From assembly GCF_002920615.1 (NCBI RefSeq), contig NZ_PQSU01000037.1, forward strand, positions 1-64,000: a stretch of DNA of 64,000 bases. The letters are read 5' to 3'. Position numbers and translations under genes: made by a program. Below, in pieces: positions 18,459 through 25,955 of the stretch. Positions within the stretch are counted from its first letter, which is position 1. Each line of letters opens with the position of its first letter. This DNA comes from Streptomyces sp. Ru62. Its GTDB lineage: Bacteria > Actinomycetota > Actinomycetes > Streptomycetales > Streptomycetaceae. The notes beneath the pieces were generated by a model. It was not told where the DNA came from, ran no database searches, and saw nothing but the letters and a program-made list of their open reading frames with translations.

Positions 18459-18608
18459 TCAGATCGGTTTGTCCGGCTTCTCGGTGGGGCCCTTCGGTCG
18501 CTTGTTGGGCCGGTAGCTGGGGCCGTTCATGATCACCTGGTGACTGGCGTTGATCAGCCGGTCCAGCAGTGACTCGGCGACGACCGGGTTAACGAGCTCG
18601 TGCACGGT
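18459..18608 (-). pseudogene. IS21-type IstB helper ATPase, C-terminal fragment
   Basis: The minus strand reads ELVNPVVAESLLDRLINASH, then QVIMNGPSYRPNKRPKG and a stop. The order DPVxAEAxLDRLxNASxxxxxxGPSxR is the C-terminal signature of IstB-like proteins. Only about 48 codons survive, cut off at the left end of the IS5 element. Confidence 0.68.
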
Positions 18609-18625
18609 AGGTGGTGAGGCGTCGG

Positions 18626-19597
18626 GCTGCTGATCGTCGATCATGGGCGTGTGGTGGGGAACGCGTCTCGTGCAGTGATCGTCAGCGACCGGAGAATCAC
18701 GGGTCTCTCGGCCGATCTGATCGCTGAAATGGTGGCTGAGTTGGGCCCGTTGTGGCATGAACGGCACCAGGCCAAGCTTGCGTCCAGGCCGCGGGAGCGG
18801 GCGGTGGGCGCCGGAGCGAAGCACCGGCTGGTCTTCGTCGACCGGCTCCTGGCCACCCTCGTGTACCTGCGGCACGGGGCCACGCACGGCGTGCTGGCCT
18901 GCTGGTTCGACGGGGACCGCTCCACTGTCACCCGCGCCGTCGGCGAGATACGACCGTTGCTCGCCGAGCGAGGCTGCACGGTCAGCCCTGGCCTTCGGCT
19001 GCGGACTCTGGCCGAGGTCGTCGACCATCTCGGCGCCAGCGGGATGACCGGCATCGTCGACGGCACCGAGATCCGGGTCCGCCGACCGGCCGCCGGTCGC
19101 AAGGACCGGGACAAGTTCATCTCTGGCAAGAGCAAGCAGAACGCCGTCAAGACCATGGTCGTCACGGGCGGCGACGGCCGGGTGCTGTTGTGCAGCCCGA
19201 CCAGGCCCGGAAGCTGCGCGGACATCACCCACGCCCGCCAGTTAGGGCTGGTCAAGCTCCTGGCCGACGGTCCCGCCGTGGAGATCCTCGCCGATGCCGG
19301 CTACCAGGGCCTGGGTGCGCAGACCGGCGGACGTGTGGTCACACCTCCGCACCGCAAGTTCAAGAAGAACGCTCCGGACTGGTACGAGGAAATGCACGAG
19401 CGGCAGCGCAAAGCGCACTCCTCACGACGCATCCGCGTCGAGCACGGCATCGCGCACCTGAAGAACTGGCGGGCCCTAACCCGCCATCTCGGCCGCCGCG
19501 AGCACATGAGCGACATCGTCCAAGCCGTCGCGGGCCTGCTGTCCCACCAGCAGACCGCGGACCTGACGTCGGCCCAGTGAGTCCTCGATCAGCGGCG
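18626..19597 (+). mobile_element. IS5-family (ISL2-type) insertion sequence
   Basis: The element contains one intact transposase. Imperfect terminal repeats are suggested by GGCTGCTGATCGTCGATCA at 18626 and its approximate inverse GATCAGCGGC near 19588-19597. The ends are uncertain because the right end overlaps sequence that still reads as IS110. It separates an istB fragment on the left from an IS110 fragment on the right. Confidence 0.6.
18651..19580 (+). CDS. IS5-family DDE transposase (DDE_Tnp_4 type)
   Basis: The protein is 309 residues and full length for the family. The N-terminal part has the HTH HRLVFVDRLLATLVYLRHGA, then VLACWFDGDRSTVTRAVGEI. The catalytic DDE residues lie in GIVDGTEIRV (Asp), EILADAGYQG (Asp) and RVEHGIAHLKNW (Glu). 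The GTG at 18651 is the first start compatible with the conserved N-terminus. The frame has no interruption, so it may still be active and is the youngest layer of the IS cluster. Confidence 0.85.
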   Translation: MVGNASRAVIVSDRRITGLSADLIAEMVAELGPLWHERHQAKLASRPRERAVGAGAKHRLVFVDRLLATLVYLRHGATHGVLACWFDGDRSTVTRAVGEIRPLLAERGCTVSPGLRLRTLAEVVDHLGASGMTGIVDGTEIRVRRPAAGRKDRDKFISGKSKQNAVKTMVVTGGDGRVLLCSPTRPGSCADITHARQLGLVKLLADGPAVEILADAGYQGLGAQTGGRVVTPPHRKFKKNAPDWYEEMHERQRKAHSSRRIRVEHGIAHLKNWRALTRHLGRREHMSDIVQAVAGLLSHQQTADLTSAQ

Positions 19598-19880
19598 GCT
19601 GGTGCGCCCACTCGGCACGGAAGGCGTCACGGAGGCGGTCGGCTTCTGCCTCGACGCCGCGTTTGCGGCCGGCGCGCTTGAGGACGGCCTGGAGCTGTGT
19701 GCGGGTAAGCCGTGCGGCCCGGGTGGGAGTTGACGCAGCCTTGAGGAGTTCACGAGCCTCGGGACGGCACAGGCCGTTAGTCCAGGTGGCGAAGGCGTCC
19801 AGGGCAGCCGGGTAGTACTCCCGCAGCAGCGAGCGGAGCTGGTTGGCGAGCTGCTGCCGGTTCCAGAGCGAGTCCTGCTG
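19566..19880 (-). pseudogene. IS110-family transposase, internal fragment
   Basis: Read leftwards: DSLWNRQQLANQLRSLLREY, YPAALDAFATWTNGLCRPEA, then RLTRTQLQAVLKRAGRKRGV and AEWAHQPPLIEDSLG. This is the middle of an IS110 transposase (linker between the DEDD-type N-terminal domain and the C-terminal domain). Both ends are missing: the IS5 element abuts it on the left and a toxin fragment on the right. Confidence 0.72.
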
Positions 19881-19954
19881 GGCGCGGGCCCGGCCTGCAC
19901 GTACGGACCTGCTCCGCAAGCGCCGGGACGCGGTTGCTGGGCTGGCCGGGGGTC

Positions 19955-20051
19955 CGTGGGCGCGGTGGATGAGACGGGAAGCGAGGACGTTGCCCTGGCC
20001 GGCCGCGGCCATCGCGGTGTCGTCCAGGACGATGTGCATGGCGTCGGTCAC
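19955..20051 (-). pseudogene. PIN-domain toxin, 5' fragment
   Basis: The GTG at 20051 gives VTDAMHIVLDDTAMAAAGQG and then NVLASRLIHRAH. This is the start of a family of actinomycete PIN-like toxins, including the first acidic residues (LDDTA). The frame then runs into IS110 sequence. The start overlaps the antitoxin stop by 4 bases (GTGA), as in an intact toxin-antitoxin operon. The nuclease core is lost. Confidence 0.6.
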
Positions 20052-20302
20052 CGTGCGGCCGCCCGGGCCAGACGGCGGTCGAGCTCGCTGTCGAGGTCCT
20101 GTTCCTCGGCCGCGGTGGGCGCATAGCCGTTCCACTTCTCCAGCGCGGCCCGGGCCTGCTCGGCCCGTGCGGCCCGCTCGGCCGGGGTGAGCAGGGTTTC
20201 GGCGAGGCGGGCCAGGTAGGCGCGCAGCGACAGCCCCTCAGCGGCGGCTATGGCGGCCAGACGCTCCTTGGCCTCTTCGGGGATACGGACGTTGGCGGGC
20301 AC
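20048..20302 (-). CDS. Ribbon-helix-helix-like antitoxin, now an orphan
   Basis: This is an 84-residue acidic protein from a GTG. The N-terminus PANVRIPEEAKERLAAIAAA followed by EGLSLRAYLARLAETLL is a ribbon-helix-helix DNA-binding motif. The tail (LEKWNGYAPTAAEEQDLDSE) is the disordered toxin-neutralising type. It is coupled to a PIN-type toxin gene that is broken after about 33 codons, so it should be an antitoxin without its toxin. Confidence 0.7.
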   Translation of the reverse strand: MPANVRIPEEAKERLAAIAAAEGLSLRAYLARLAETLLTPAERAARAEQARAALEKWNGYAPTAAEEQDLDSELDRRLARAAAR

Positions 20303-20589
20303 AGCCCGGCGATGCGTCGCTTCAAGCCGGTAGTTCCAAGGACCCGATGCCGAGCCCGGGGAAGCTCAGCAGGATCGCCGACCCCGATGCGCTCCTGGAC
20401 GACCCTCAGTGGGTGCAGTGGCGCGGTGGCCCCGCTCACGAGTTCGGCCCTACCTGATGCGGCGGACAGACGCTGCCCCCTACCGCCTGACTCGCGGCCG
20501 GCCGCCGGATCAGGGTGCCTCTCGCGCGTCAGGGACAGCGCGACCCCCGCCAAGCTCACAGCGGACCGGCGGGGCCGAAGCGGCGGGGC

Positions 20590-20765
20590 CGCCGGGATCC
20601 GGGCGGACGACGGTCGTGACGGGTACGGGTACGTACCCGTGGGTGCGGGAGGCTGGAGCTTCGCCGTGCACGCGGCCAGTCCCAAAGGCCGGGACCTGGC
20701 GGGCACGCCCGCGGCGGCGCTCACGTTCTACTGGCCGCAGCAGGCTCGCCAGGTGGTGCCCCACA
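20590..20765 (+). pseudogene. Pyridoxamine 5'-phosphate oxidase-like fragment
   Basis: One frame reads DGYGYVPVGAGGWSFAVHAA, SPKGRDLAGTPAAALTFYWP and QQARQVV. The S-KGRxLAxxPxAALxFYWxxxxRQV block is the FMN-binding region of PdxH-like oxidases. No start, no C-terminus and no adjacent gene of the same kind are found. Just upstream, 20340-20450 has a second unassigned scrap (DPDALLDDPQWVQWRGG). Confidence 0.55.
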
Positions 20766-20961
20766 GTCGTCGGGTGCCGCCGGCCCCGCGATGTCCGTAC
20801 ACGCGGCGCGAGCCGCAGCGCGGGGTGTGTGCGGCGGAGCGATGACCGGACGCCCGCTATGCGAAGGCAGTGTGAACATACGCGGGACTTTTCATGGTGC
20901 TGTGGACTGGGTGCTCACAAGACTTGTTACACCGTCAGCTGTCCAATTATGTTCGGTCACC

Positions 20962-21984
20962 GTGCTCGCATCCCCGCTGATCAGCGTCATAGTCGCCGCG
21001 CACGACCTCCAGGGACAACTTGGGGTCTGCCTGAAATCGATCCTGGACCAGTCCTTCCGGGACGTGGAGGTCGTCGCGGTCCTGGACCAGTCTGCCCACT
21101 GCCCCGCAGACTTGGTGGACGACTATGCCCGGCGCGATGGGCGGCTCTCGGTCGTACGGCTGACGGGTGTCGCCGGCATCGGCCGGATACGCAACGCGGG
21201 GGCCCAGCGCGCCGCCGGTGACTACCTGCTGTTTCTGGACAGCGATCACATCGTCCGGGGCGAAACGCTGCAGGCGATGGCCGACCGGCTGCGAGCGGCG
21301 GGCGAGCCGGATGTTCTTCTCTTCGGGCACACCCGCCTCCACCGCAGCCGCTCGTGGCCCGGTGCCGCGGCCGGCCTGCTGGCCCAGCAGGGAAGTGAAC
21401 CCTTCGCCCCGCTCGACCGGCCCGAGTTCTTCGGTGCTCCCGCCTACTCCTGGGACCGTCTCGTCCGCCGCGAGCTGTGGACCGGGCAGCAACTCGCCTT
21501 CCCCGACGGTCTCCACGAGGAGGTCACAGTCGTCCACCGGGCCATGCTCGCCGCCGACCGGATCGCCGTCCTGAAATGGAACTGCGTGCAGATCCGCCGC
21601 CGGCACACCCAGCACCCCGCAGGCTCACCCGACGGCACCCACTTCGACGTCTTCGGCCGGTACGAAGAGAGCTTCGGCCTGCTCGGCGAGCGCGGCGCCC
21701 TGGACGTGGTGGCTCCCGCTCTCTTCACCCGCATGATTCGCCACTATCTCTTCCTGCTCAACCTCGAGGGATGTCTCTCCCGCTCCGAGCGCCCGCGGTT
21801 CTTCGAACGCGCCAGCGAGCACTACCGGCGCTACCTCCCCGACGGCTACGACCACCCCGAAGGCCGAGAGGGTGTCAAGTTCCAACTCATGGCGAGCGGC
21901 AGATACAGCGCCTTGGAGGCCGCCAGTCTCCCGCAGCGGGCACGGAGTCTGGTCTCCCGGGGCGCCGCCCTCCGCGGACGGTGA
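20962..21984 (+). CDS. Family 2 glycosyltransferase
   Basis: This is a cytosolic GT-A enzyme of about 340 residues. From GTG 20962 the protein starts at once with the nucleotide-sugar fold VLASPLISVIVAAHDLQGQL. It continues with CLKSILDQSFRDVEVV, GRIRNAGAQRAAGDYLLFLD and the metal-binding SDHIVRGETL (a DSDH version of DxD). The central APAYSWDRLVRRELW and LHEEVTVVHRAMLAADRI are acceptor-side motifs seen in teichoic-acid or polymer glycosyltransferases. An upstream ATG at 20842 would add 40 unconserved residues. An AT-rich stretch (20920-20955) upstream could carry the promoter. The sugar and acceptor are unknown. Confidence 0.75.
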   Translation: MLASPLISVIVAAHDLQGQLGVCLKSILDQSFRDVEVVAVLDQSAHCPADLVDDYARRDGRLSVVRLTGVAGIGRIRNAGAQRAAGDYLLFLDSDHIVRGETLQAMADRLRAAGEPDVLLFGHTRLHRSRSWPGAAAGLLAQQGSEPFAPLDRPEFFGAPAYSWDRLVRRELWTGQQLAFPDGLHEEVTVVHRAMLAADRIAVLKWNCVQIRRRHTQHPAGSPDGTHFDVFGRYEESFGLLGERGALDVVAPALFTRMIRHYLFLLNLEGCLSRSERPRFFERASEHYRRYLPDGYDHPEGREGVKFQLMASGRYSALEAASLPQRARSLVSRGAALRGR

Positions 21985-22128
21985 CCAGGCCGGAGGAAGC
22001 GGCGGGCTGCGGACCTGCCGGGCCGTGACGTGACCGCCGCCCGGTTCCGGCACCGGCGCGTGGGGTACGTCACCCAATGACAACAGCCCTCGGGTGCGAC
22101 CGGCGCCCGTCCGGCATACACCTGAACT

Positions 22129-22310
22129 GTGCTGTCTCCTCCCCTCCGGCCGATGCTCGCCGAGGCACGCCCCGGACTCCCGCCCGAGCGGGCGCTGCCA
22201 GGCGGGTTGGCCTTCGAGCAGAAGCCGGACGGCTACCGCGTGGTGCTCTTCGCGGGCCCTGGTCGCGCGCACCTGCAGTCGAGGAACGGCGCCGACCTCA
22301 GCAGTGTTCT
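22129..22310 (+). pseudogene. ATP-dependent DNA ligase, 5' fragment
   Basis: From GTG 22129: MLSPPLRPMLAEARPGLPPE, then ALPGGLAFEQKPDGYRVVLF and HLQSRNGADLSS. The EQKPDGYR motif is the adenylation site (KxDGxR) of small actinomycete ATP ligases related to LigC/LigD. After about residue 60 the match ends and the sequence becomes unrelated. A -10-like TACACC lies 6 bases before the GTG. The missing C-terminus is found 18 kb downstream at 40381-40764 on the same strand. Confidence 0.78.
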
Positions 22311-22438
22311 CTTTCGACTGTGTTCTGTTGCCTGCGGTGGGACGTTCTTCAAGAATGTGCAGGTCACTGGGCAGCCAAACGAGGAATGGTGCGCAACAGG
22401 GGCAGAGGCCTCTGTGGAACACGGCTGGCGGTATGGGG

Positions 22439-23224
22439 TCACAAGGCGTCAAGGAAGCTTCTGACAACAGCAGCGAAGCCGACCGGGTCGGTTTCGTGGA
22501 CGGTGTGGCCAGTCGGCCGCTCGATGAGCTGTGTGTGAGGGCGTCGTGCCGCCATGTCTTTAGCGTGCTGGATGCTGAGAACCGAGCTGCGGCTGCCGCG
22601 GATAAGCAGGGCAGGGCAATTGCTGGCGAGCCAGTCGCTCCAGTGGCTGCCGTTGAGTTGCTGCTGTGAGGTGATCATGTCCTGCGGACTGAAGGCGAGG
22701 CCCCACCCGTCGGGGTATTCGCGGATAGCGTCGGTGAGGTAGTTCGCTGACGCCCCGAGACCCTCCAGAAGCCCAGCTCGGGTCGGGGCTCGATGCGGCC
22801 AAGACAGGCTGAATGACAGGTCATCATCGACCTCGGCGCCGATGTCTTCGATGATCAGAGCGCGAACCAAGTGCGGGTGGCGAGCGGCGAGTTGGTAGGC
22901 GTTGATGCCTCCCAGTGAGTGCCCGAGCACGACGGTGTCGATGAGCCCCAAGTGGTTGAGAAGGTTGGCTGCGTCCTTCACGTAGCCGCCGCGGGAAAAG
23001 TCCGCAGGACGGTCGGAACGGCCGTGCCCTCTCTGGTCAGGTGCGATGATCCGCCAGTGGTCCTGAAGGTCATTGGCCAGGCAAGTGAACGTCCTGCCTT
23101 CACCGAAGTGCCCGTGCAAGGCGAGCAGAGGGCGTCCCGGGCCGCCGAAGTCGAGAAAGGACAGGCGATGCCCGTCCACGGTCAGGGCCGCGCGTTTCGG
23201 CTGGGGCTGGGTCATTGGCGTCAT
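22439..23224 (-). CDS. Alpha/beta hydrolase
   Basis: This is a 261-residue cytosolic hydrolase starting at ATG 23224 (MTPMTQPQPKRAALTVDGHR). Motifs are the oxyanion strand LLALHGHFGEGRTF, the DQRGHGRSDRP loop, nucleophile Ser103 in LGHSLGG, a late acid residue, and His in PTGHTVHETDP. Length and motif order match esterase or hydrolase family V/VI members. Substrate is unknown. It lies directly inside the left edge of the segment that interrupts the ligase gene. Confidence 0.8.
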   Translation of the reverse strand: MTPMTQPQPKRAALTVDGHRLSFLDFGGPGRPLLALHGHFGEGRTFTCLANDLQDHWRIIAPDQRGHGRSDRPADFSRGGYVKDAANLLNHLGLIDTVVLGHSLGGINAYQLAARHPHLVRALIIEDIGAEVDDDLSFSLSWPHRAPTRAGLLEGLGASANYLTDAIREYPDGWGLAFSPQDMITSQQQLNGSHWSDWLASNCPALLIRGSRSSVLSIQHAKDMAARRPHTQLIERPTGHTVHETDPVGFAAVVRSFLDAL

Positions 23225-23299
23225 GCGTGTCAGCTTGCCAGCGGGGGATGCGCCCTCTGACGCGGCCCACTGGTGGGGCTCATTTATGGCGATTGCTTC

Positions 23300-23585
23300 G
23301 GCCTGGGGAGTGGGATGACGGATGCGTACGTGGCGGAACCAGCCAGCGTCGCGTTCTCCGGCGAGGACTTCAGCCGGATCCCGGACGCCTTCGGCACCCC
23401 GTACACCTACTGGGCCCGGGGCTGTGTGAATCCGCACGCCTACCAGGCCGCCCGGCAACGCGGCACCGTGGCCCAGGACATCCCGGTCAACCACAGCCCC
23501 CGCTTCGCACCGGTCCTGCAGCCCACCCTGGACACCGGCGTCCAGGCCCTGGTCACAGCCGCACTCACCCACCTCGGGAAACCGA
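23300..23585 (+). pseudogene. M20-family amidohydrolase, C-terminal fragment
   Basis: The reading frame gives AEPASVAFSGEDFSRIPDAF, then GTPYTYWARGCVNPHAYQAA, QDIPVNHSPRFAPVLQPTLD and TGVQALVTAALTHLG. The SEDF motif and NHSPxFAPxLxPTLxTGxxALxxAAL ending belong to hippurate-hydrolase-like M20 amidohydrolases. The metal-binding N-terminal domain is absent. After LTHLG the frame reads on without the family's stop codon. Confidence 0.72.
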
Positions 23586-23837
23586 CTCGCACGAGCTGGA
23601 CCTTCCTCCCGACCCCGACCAGAACGCCCCAGCCAGGTCTGCCGTACCTCAGCACATCCAGGAGCCCGCACCACGGTGACCAACTGAATCGAAGGCGCGC
23701 GGCCGTCCACAGATAACGGCACCGCTGCCCTGACGACAGGCTGGGGGAGCGATGCCGTTGCTGATCACGTGGTGCGTCTTCAGGCGGTGGCGGGTTGCAG
23801 GGCCGCCACCGCTCAACTCGCTGCAACTACACGTCGG

Positions 23838-24047
23838 TGAGGCACACCGAATGTTTGCCGGCGCCGCGTGCTCATCGAGGGCCTGTCCCACGCCGACGGC
23901 CTCGATCTTGCCGAGGACACTGGCGACGAAGTCACCCCACTCCTCTTCGGTGAGGACCTGGGCGACGAACGGGATGACCGCGTGGGCGACGCCTTTTGCT
24001 GCGGAGCAGGCGACCGTCGTCACCACGGTGGAGTTGAACACCATCAT
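23838..24047 (-). pseudogene. Unrecognised coding remnant
   Basis: A GC3-biased stretch reads MMVFNSTVVTTVACSAAKGV, AVIPFVAQVLTEEEWGDFVA and VLGKIEAVGVGQALDEHA, after which a one-base shift gives a natural ending (GKHSVCLTDV, stop). It is probably a frameshifted gene for a helical protein of unknown family. No partner is visible. Confidence 0.35.
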
Positions 24048-24104
24048 GTGAGGATTGCCCTTCCAGCTCGGCGCTGACGGACGCTGTGCGGGTCCGGCGG
24101 TGGC

Positions 24105-24671
24105 TCAGCTGCGTAGTCCCCGCAGCATCACGTCCAGGTAGCGGCGGCCGGACTCCAGACGCGTCTGCCGGTCGCCGGCATGGACGTTGGCGGCGAAGGC
24201 GATCCCGCACATGAGCGGCAGCAGGTCGTCCCAGGTGACCACGCCGCGTACGGCGCCCGCCGCGCGCGTGCGGTCGAGCAGCCGGCCGGCGAGCGAGTCC
24301 AGCCGGGCGGTCAGTTCCTCGGTGCGGGGCAGGACGCGTTCCGGCGCCGCCCGCACGATGGTGAGCGAGGGGTCGGTCAGCTGCGCCTCCAAGGTGACGT
24401 CGAGGAAGCCGGCCAGGGCGCTCCAGGTGTCCTCCTCGGTCAGTGCCCGTTCCGCGTGGGCGACCAGCGCCTCCAGCCCCGGGGCCGCCACGGTCTCCAT
24501 CAGGGCCTCCGGTGTCGGGAAGTGCCGGTAGACGGTGGCCACTCCCACGCCGGCCAGGCGGGCGACGTCGTTGAGCTGCAGCGGGGTGCCGTCGTCGACG
24601 AGCTGCCGGGCGACGTCGACGATGCGCTGCCGGTTGCGGGCAGCGTCCTTGCGCATCGGTGCACTGGTCAT
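24105..24671 (-). CDS. TetR-family repressor
   Basis: This is a regulator of about 188 residues. The N-terminal HTH reads NRQRIVDVARQLVDDGTPLQ, LNDVARLAGVGVATVYRHFP, with the usual TVYRHF recognition helix. The C-terminal part is a helical ligand-binding domain ending in RRYLDVMLRGLRS. ATG 24671 is preferred over GTG 24677 because a TATGCT -10 box ends 6 bases before it, giving a leaderless transcript. It is divergent from an alpha/beta hydrolase and shares with it two palindromic sites, so it probably represses both genes. Confidence 0.85.
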   Translation of the reverse strand: MTSAPMRKDAARNRQRIVDVARQLVDDGTPLQLNDVARLAGVGVATVYRHFPTPEALMETVAAPGLEALVAHAERALTEEDTWSALAGFLDVTLEAQLTDPSLTIVRAAPERVLPRTEELTARLDSLAGRLLDRTRAAGAVRGVVTWDDLLPLMCGIAFAANVHAGDRQTRLESGRRYLDVMLRGLRS

Positions 24672-24685
24672 GCGCACAGCATAAA

Positions 24686-24732
24686 CGGATAGGTCATCCG
24701 ATTGTGTTACGGTGAACTGGATAGTTCATCCG
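24686..24732. promoter_or_regulatory. Paired TetR operator candidates
   Basis: CGGATAGGTCATCCG (24686-24700) and TGGATAGTTCATCCG (24718-24732) are near-identical 15-base sequences with GGAT/ATCC arms, spaced 32 bp start to start (three helical turns). They lie between the divergent TetR and hydrolase genes and overlap the TetR promoter region. Confidence 0.68.
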
Positions 24733-24769
24733 CTTGAGGTGGCCGTCATGCGCCACGAGAGGACTCACC

Positions 24770-25666
24770 GTGCCGTTCACCATCACTGACGTGCCGGGCT
24801 TGCCCGCCGGCTTCACCGACACGTTCACCAGCCACACGGTCAAGACCGGCGAGCTGACCCTGCATGCCGTGGTCGGCGGGGACGGGCCGCCGCTCCTGCT
24901 CCTGCCCGGCTGGCCCCAGTTCTGGTACAGCTGGCGTCTGGTCATGCCCGCCCTGGCCGAGCACTTCACCGTCATCGCACCCGACCTGCGCGGCATGGGC
25001 GCCAGCGACAAGCCCGCCACCGGCTACGACGCCGCCACGCTCGCCGACGACATGGCCGCCCTGATGACCGCGCTGGGCCACGACCGCTTCGCCGTCGTCG
25101 GCTACGACCTGGGCATGCTGGTCGGCTACGCCCTGGCCGCGAGCCACCGCGACCGCGTCACCCGCCTCGTCGTCAGCGAGGCCGTCATCCCCGGGATCTC
25201 GCCGTCCCCGCCGCTGTTGTCGGACCCGGCCACCAACGAGATGCTGTGGCACTTTGCCTTCAACCGCCTCGCGGACATCAACGAGCGCATGGTCGCCGGC
25301 CGCGAGGAGGTCTACTTCGGTCACACTTTCACCTCCAAGACCGCCACCCCCGGCGCCATCCCGCAGCATGCCATCGACGTCTACGTCGACTCGCTGCGCG
25401 ACCCGGCCGCTCTGCGCGCCAGCTTCGAGTACTACCGGACCATCGACGCATCCGCCGAGTACGTCCTGCGCTGGCGCGACGAGGGGCTGCTGGCCATCCC
25501 GGTTTTGGCCATAGGCGGCCAGTACAGCACCGGCACCATGCCGGAGGAGACCATGTGCCTGGTCGCCACGGACGTCACCGGACTGGTCATCCCCGGAGCC
25601 GGCCACTTCCTGCCCGAAGAGGCGCCGGAGGAACTCGGCAAGGCAGTCCTGGGATTCCTGCGCTGA
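24770..25666 (+). CDS. Alpha/beta hydrolase of the epoxide hydrolase / haloalkane dehalogenase type
   Basis: The protein is 298 residues from GTG 24770, preceded by a GAGAGGA ribosome-binding site. Motifs are LLLLPGWPQFWYSW (HGxP-like loop), APDLRGMGASDKP, the nucleophile elbow VGYDLGML with Asp113 instead of Ser, and C-terminal PGAGHFLPEE with the catalytic His. An Asp nucleophile points to epoxide hydrolase or dehalogenase chemistry rather than esterase. Regulation is probably by the divergent TetR gene through the paired palindromes. Confidence 0.82.
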   Translation: MPFTITDVPGLPAGFTDTFTSHTVKTGELTLHAVVGGDGPPLLLLPGWPQFWYSWRLVMPALAEHFTVIAPDLRGMGASDKPATGYDAATLADDMAALMTALGHDRFAVVGYDLGMLVGYALAASHRDRVTRLVVSEAVIPGISPSPPLLSDPATNEMLWHFAFNRLADINERMVAGREEVYFGHTFTSKTATPGAIPQHAIDVYVDSLRDPAALRASFEYYRTIDASAEYVLRWRDEGLLAIPVLAIGGQYSTGTMPEETMCLVATDVTGLVIPGAGHFLPEEAPEELGKAVLGFLR

Positions 25667-25955
25667 CCCGGGGATCGCGCCACGTACGACAGGCGGCCAC
25701 CGAGGGCCGGCCATGCGCCGAGTTTAGGCATTTCCGCGCCTGGCAGTGGTAGTCATCACGGCCCGCCGTCGGCACTGGGACAGGAACCCGCGTCGCGAGG
25801 ACCGTTGCCGCAGCCCCGGGTCTCGTGGCGCGGAGCCACTCCCAGCTCCCAACCGCAGTGCCGAGGGCGTGCTTCACCAGTGCTATCGGACCGATCCCAC
25901 CCACACGGCCGATCACCCCGACAGCGGCCCCGACGATCACGAACGGAGGGCACCC

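Noticed and set aside
20312..20845. 177-codon plus-strand frame upstream of the glycosyltransferase
   Set aside because: Only a 55-residue piece resembles a known family (PdxH-like); the rest changes frame, so it is listed as a fragment rather than a gene.
22439..23722. 427-codon version of the minus-strand alpha/beta hydrolase
   Set aside because: The extra N-terminal 166 codons overlap the M20 remnant on the other strand and lie outside the hydrolase fold; ATG 23224 starts the conserved part.
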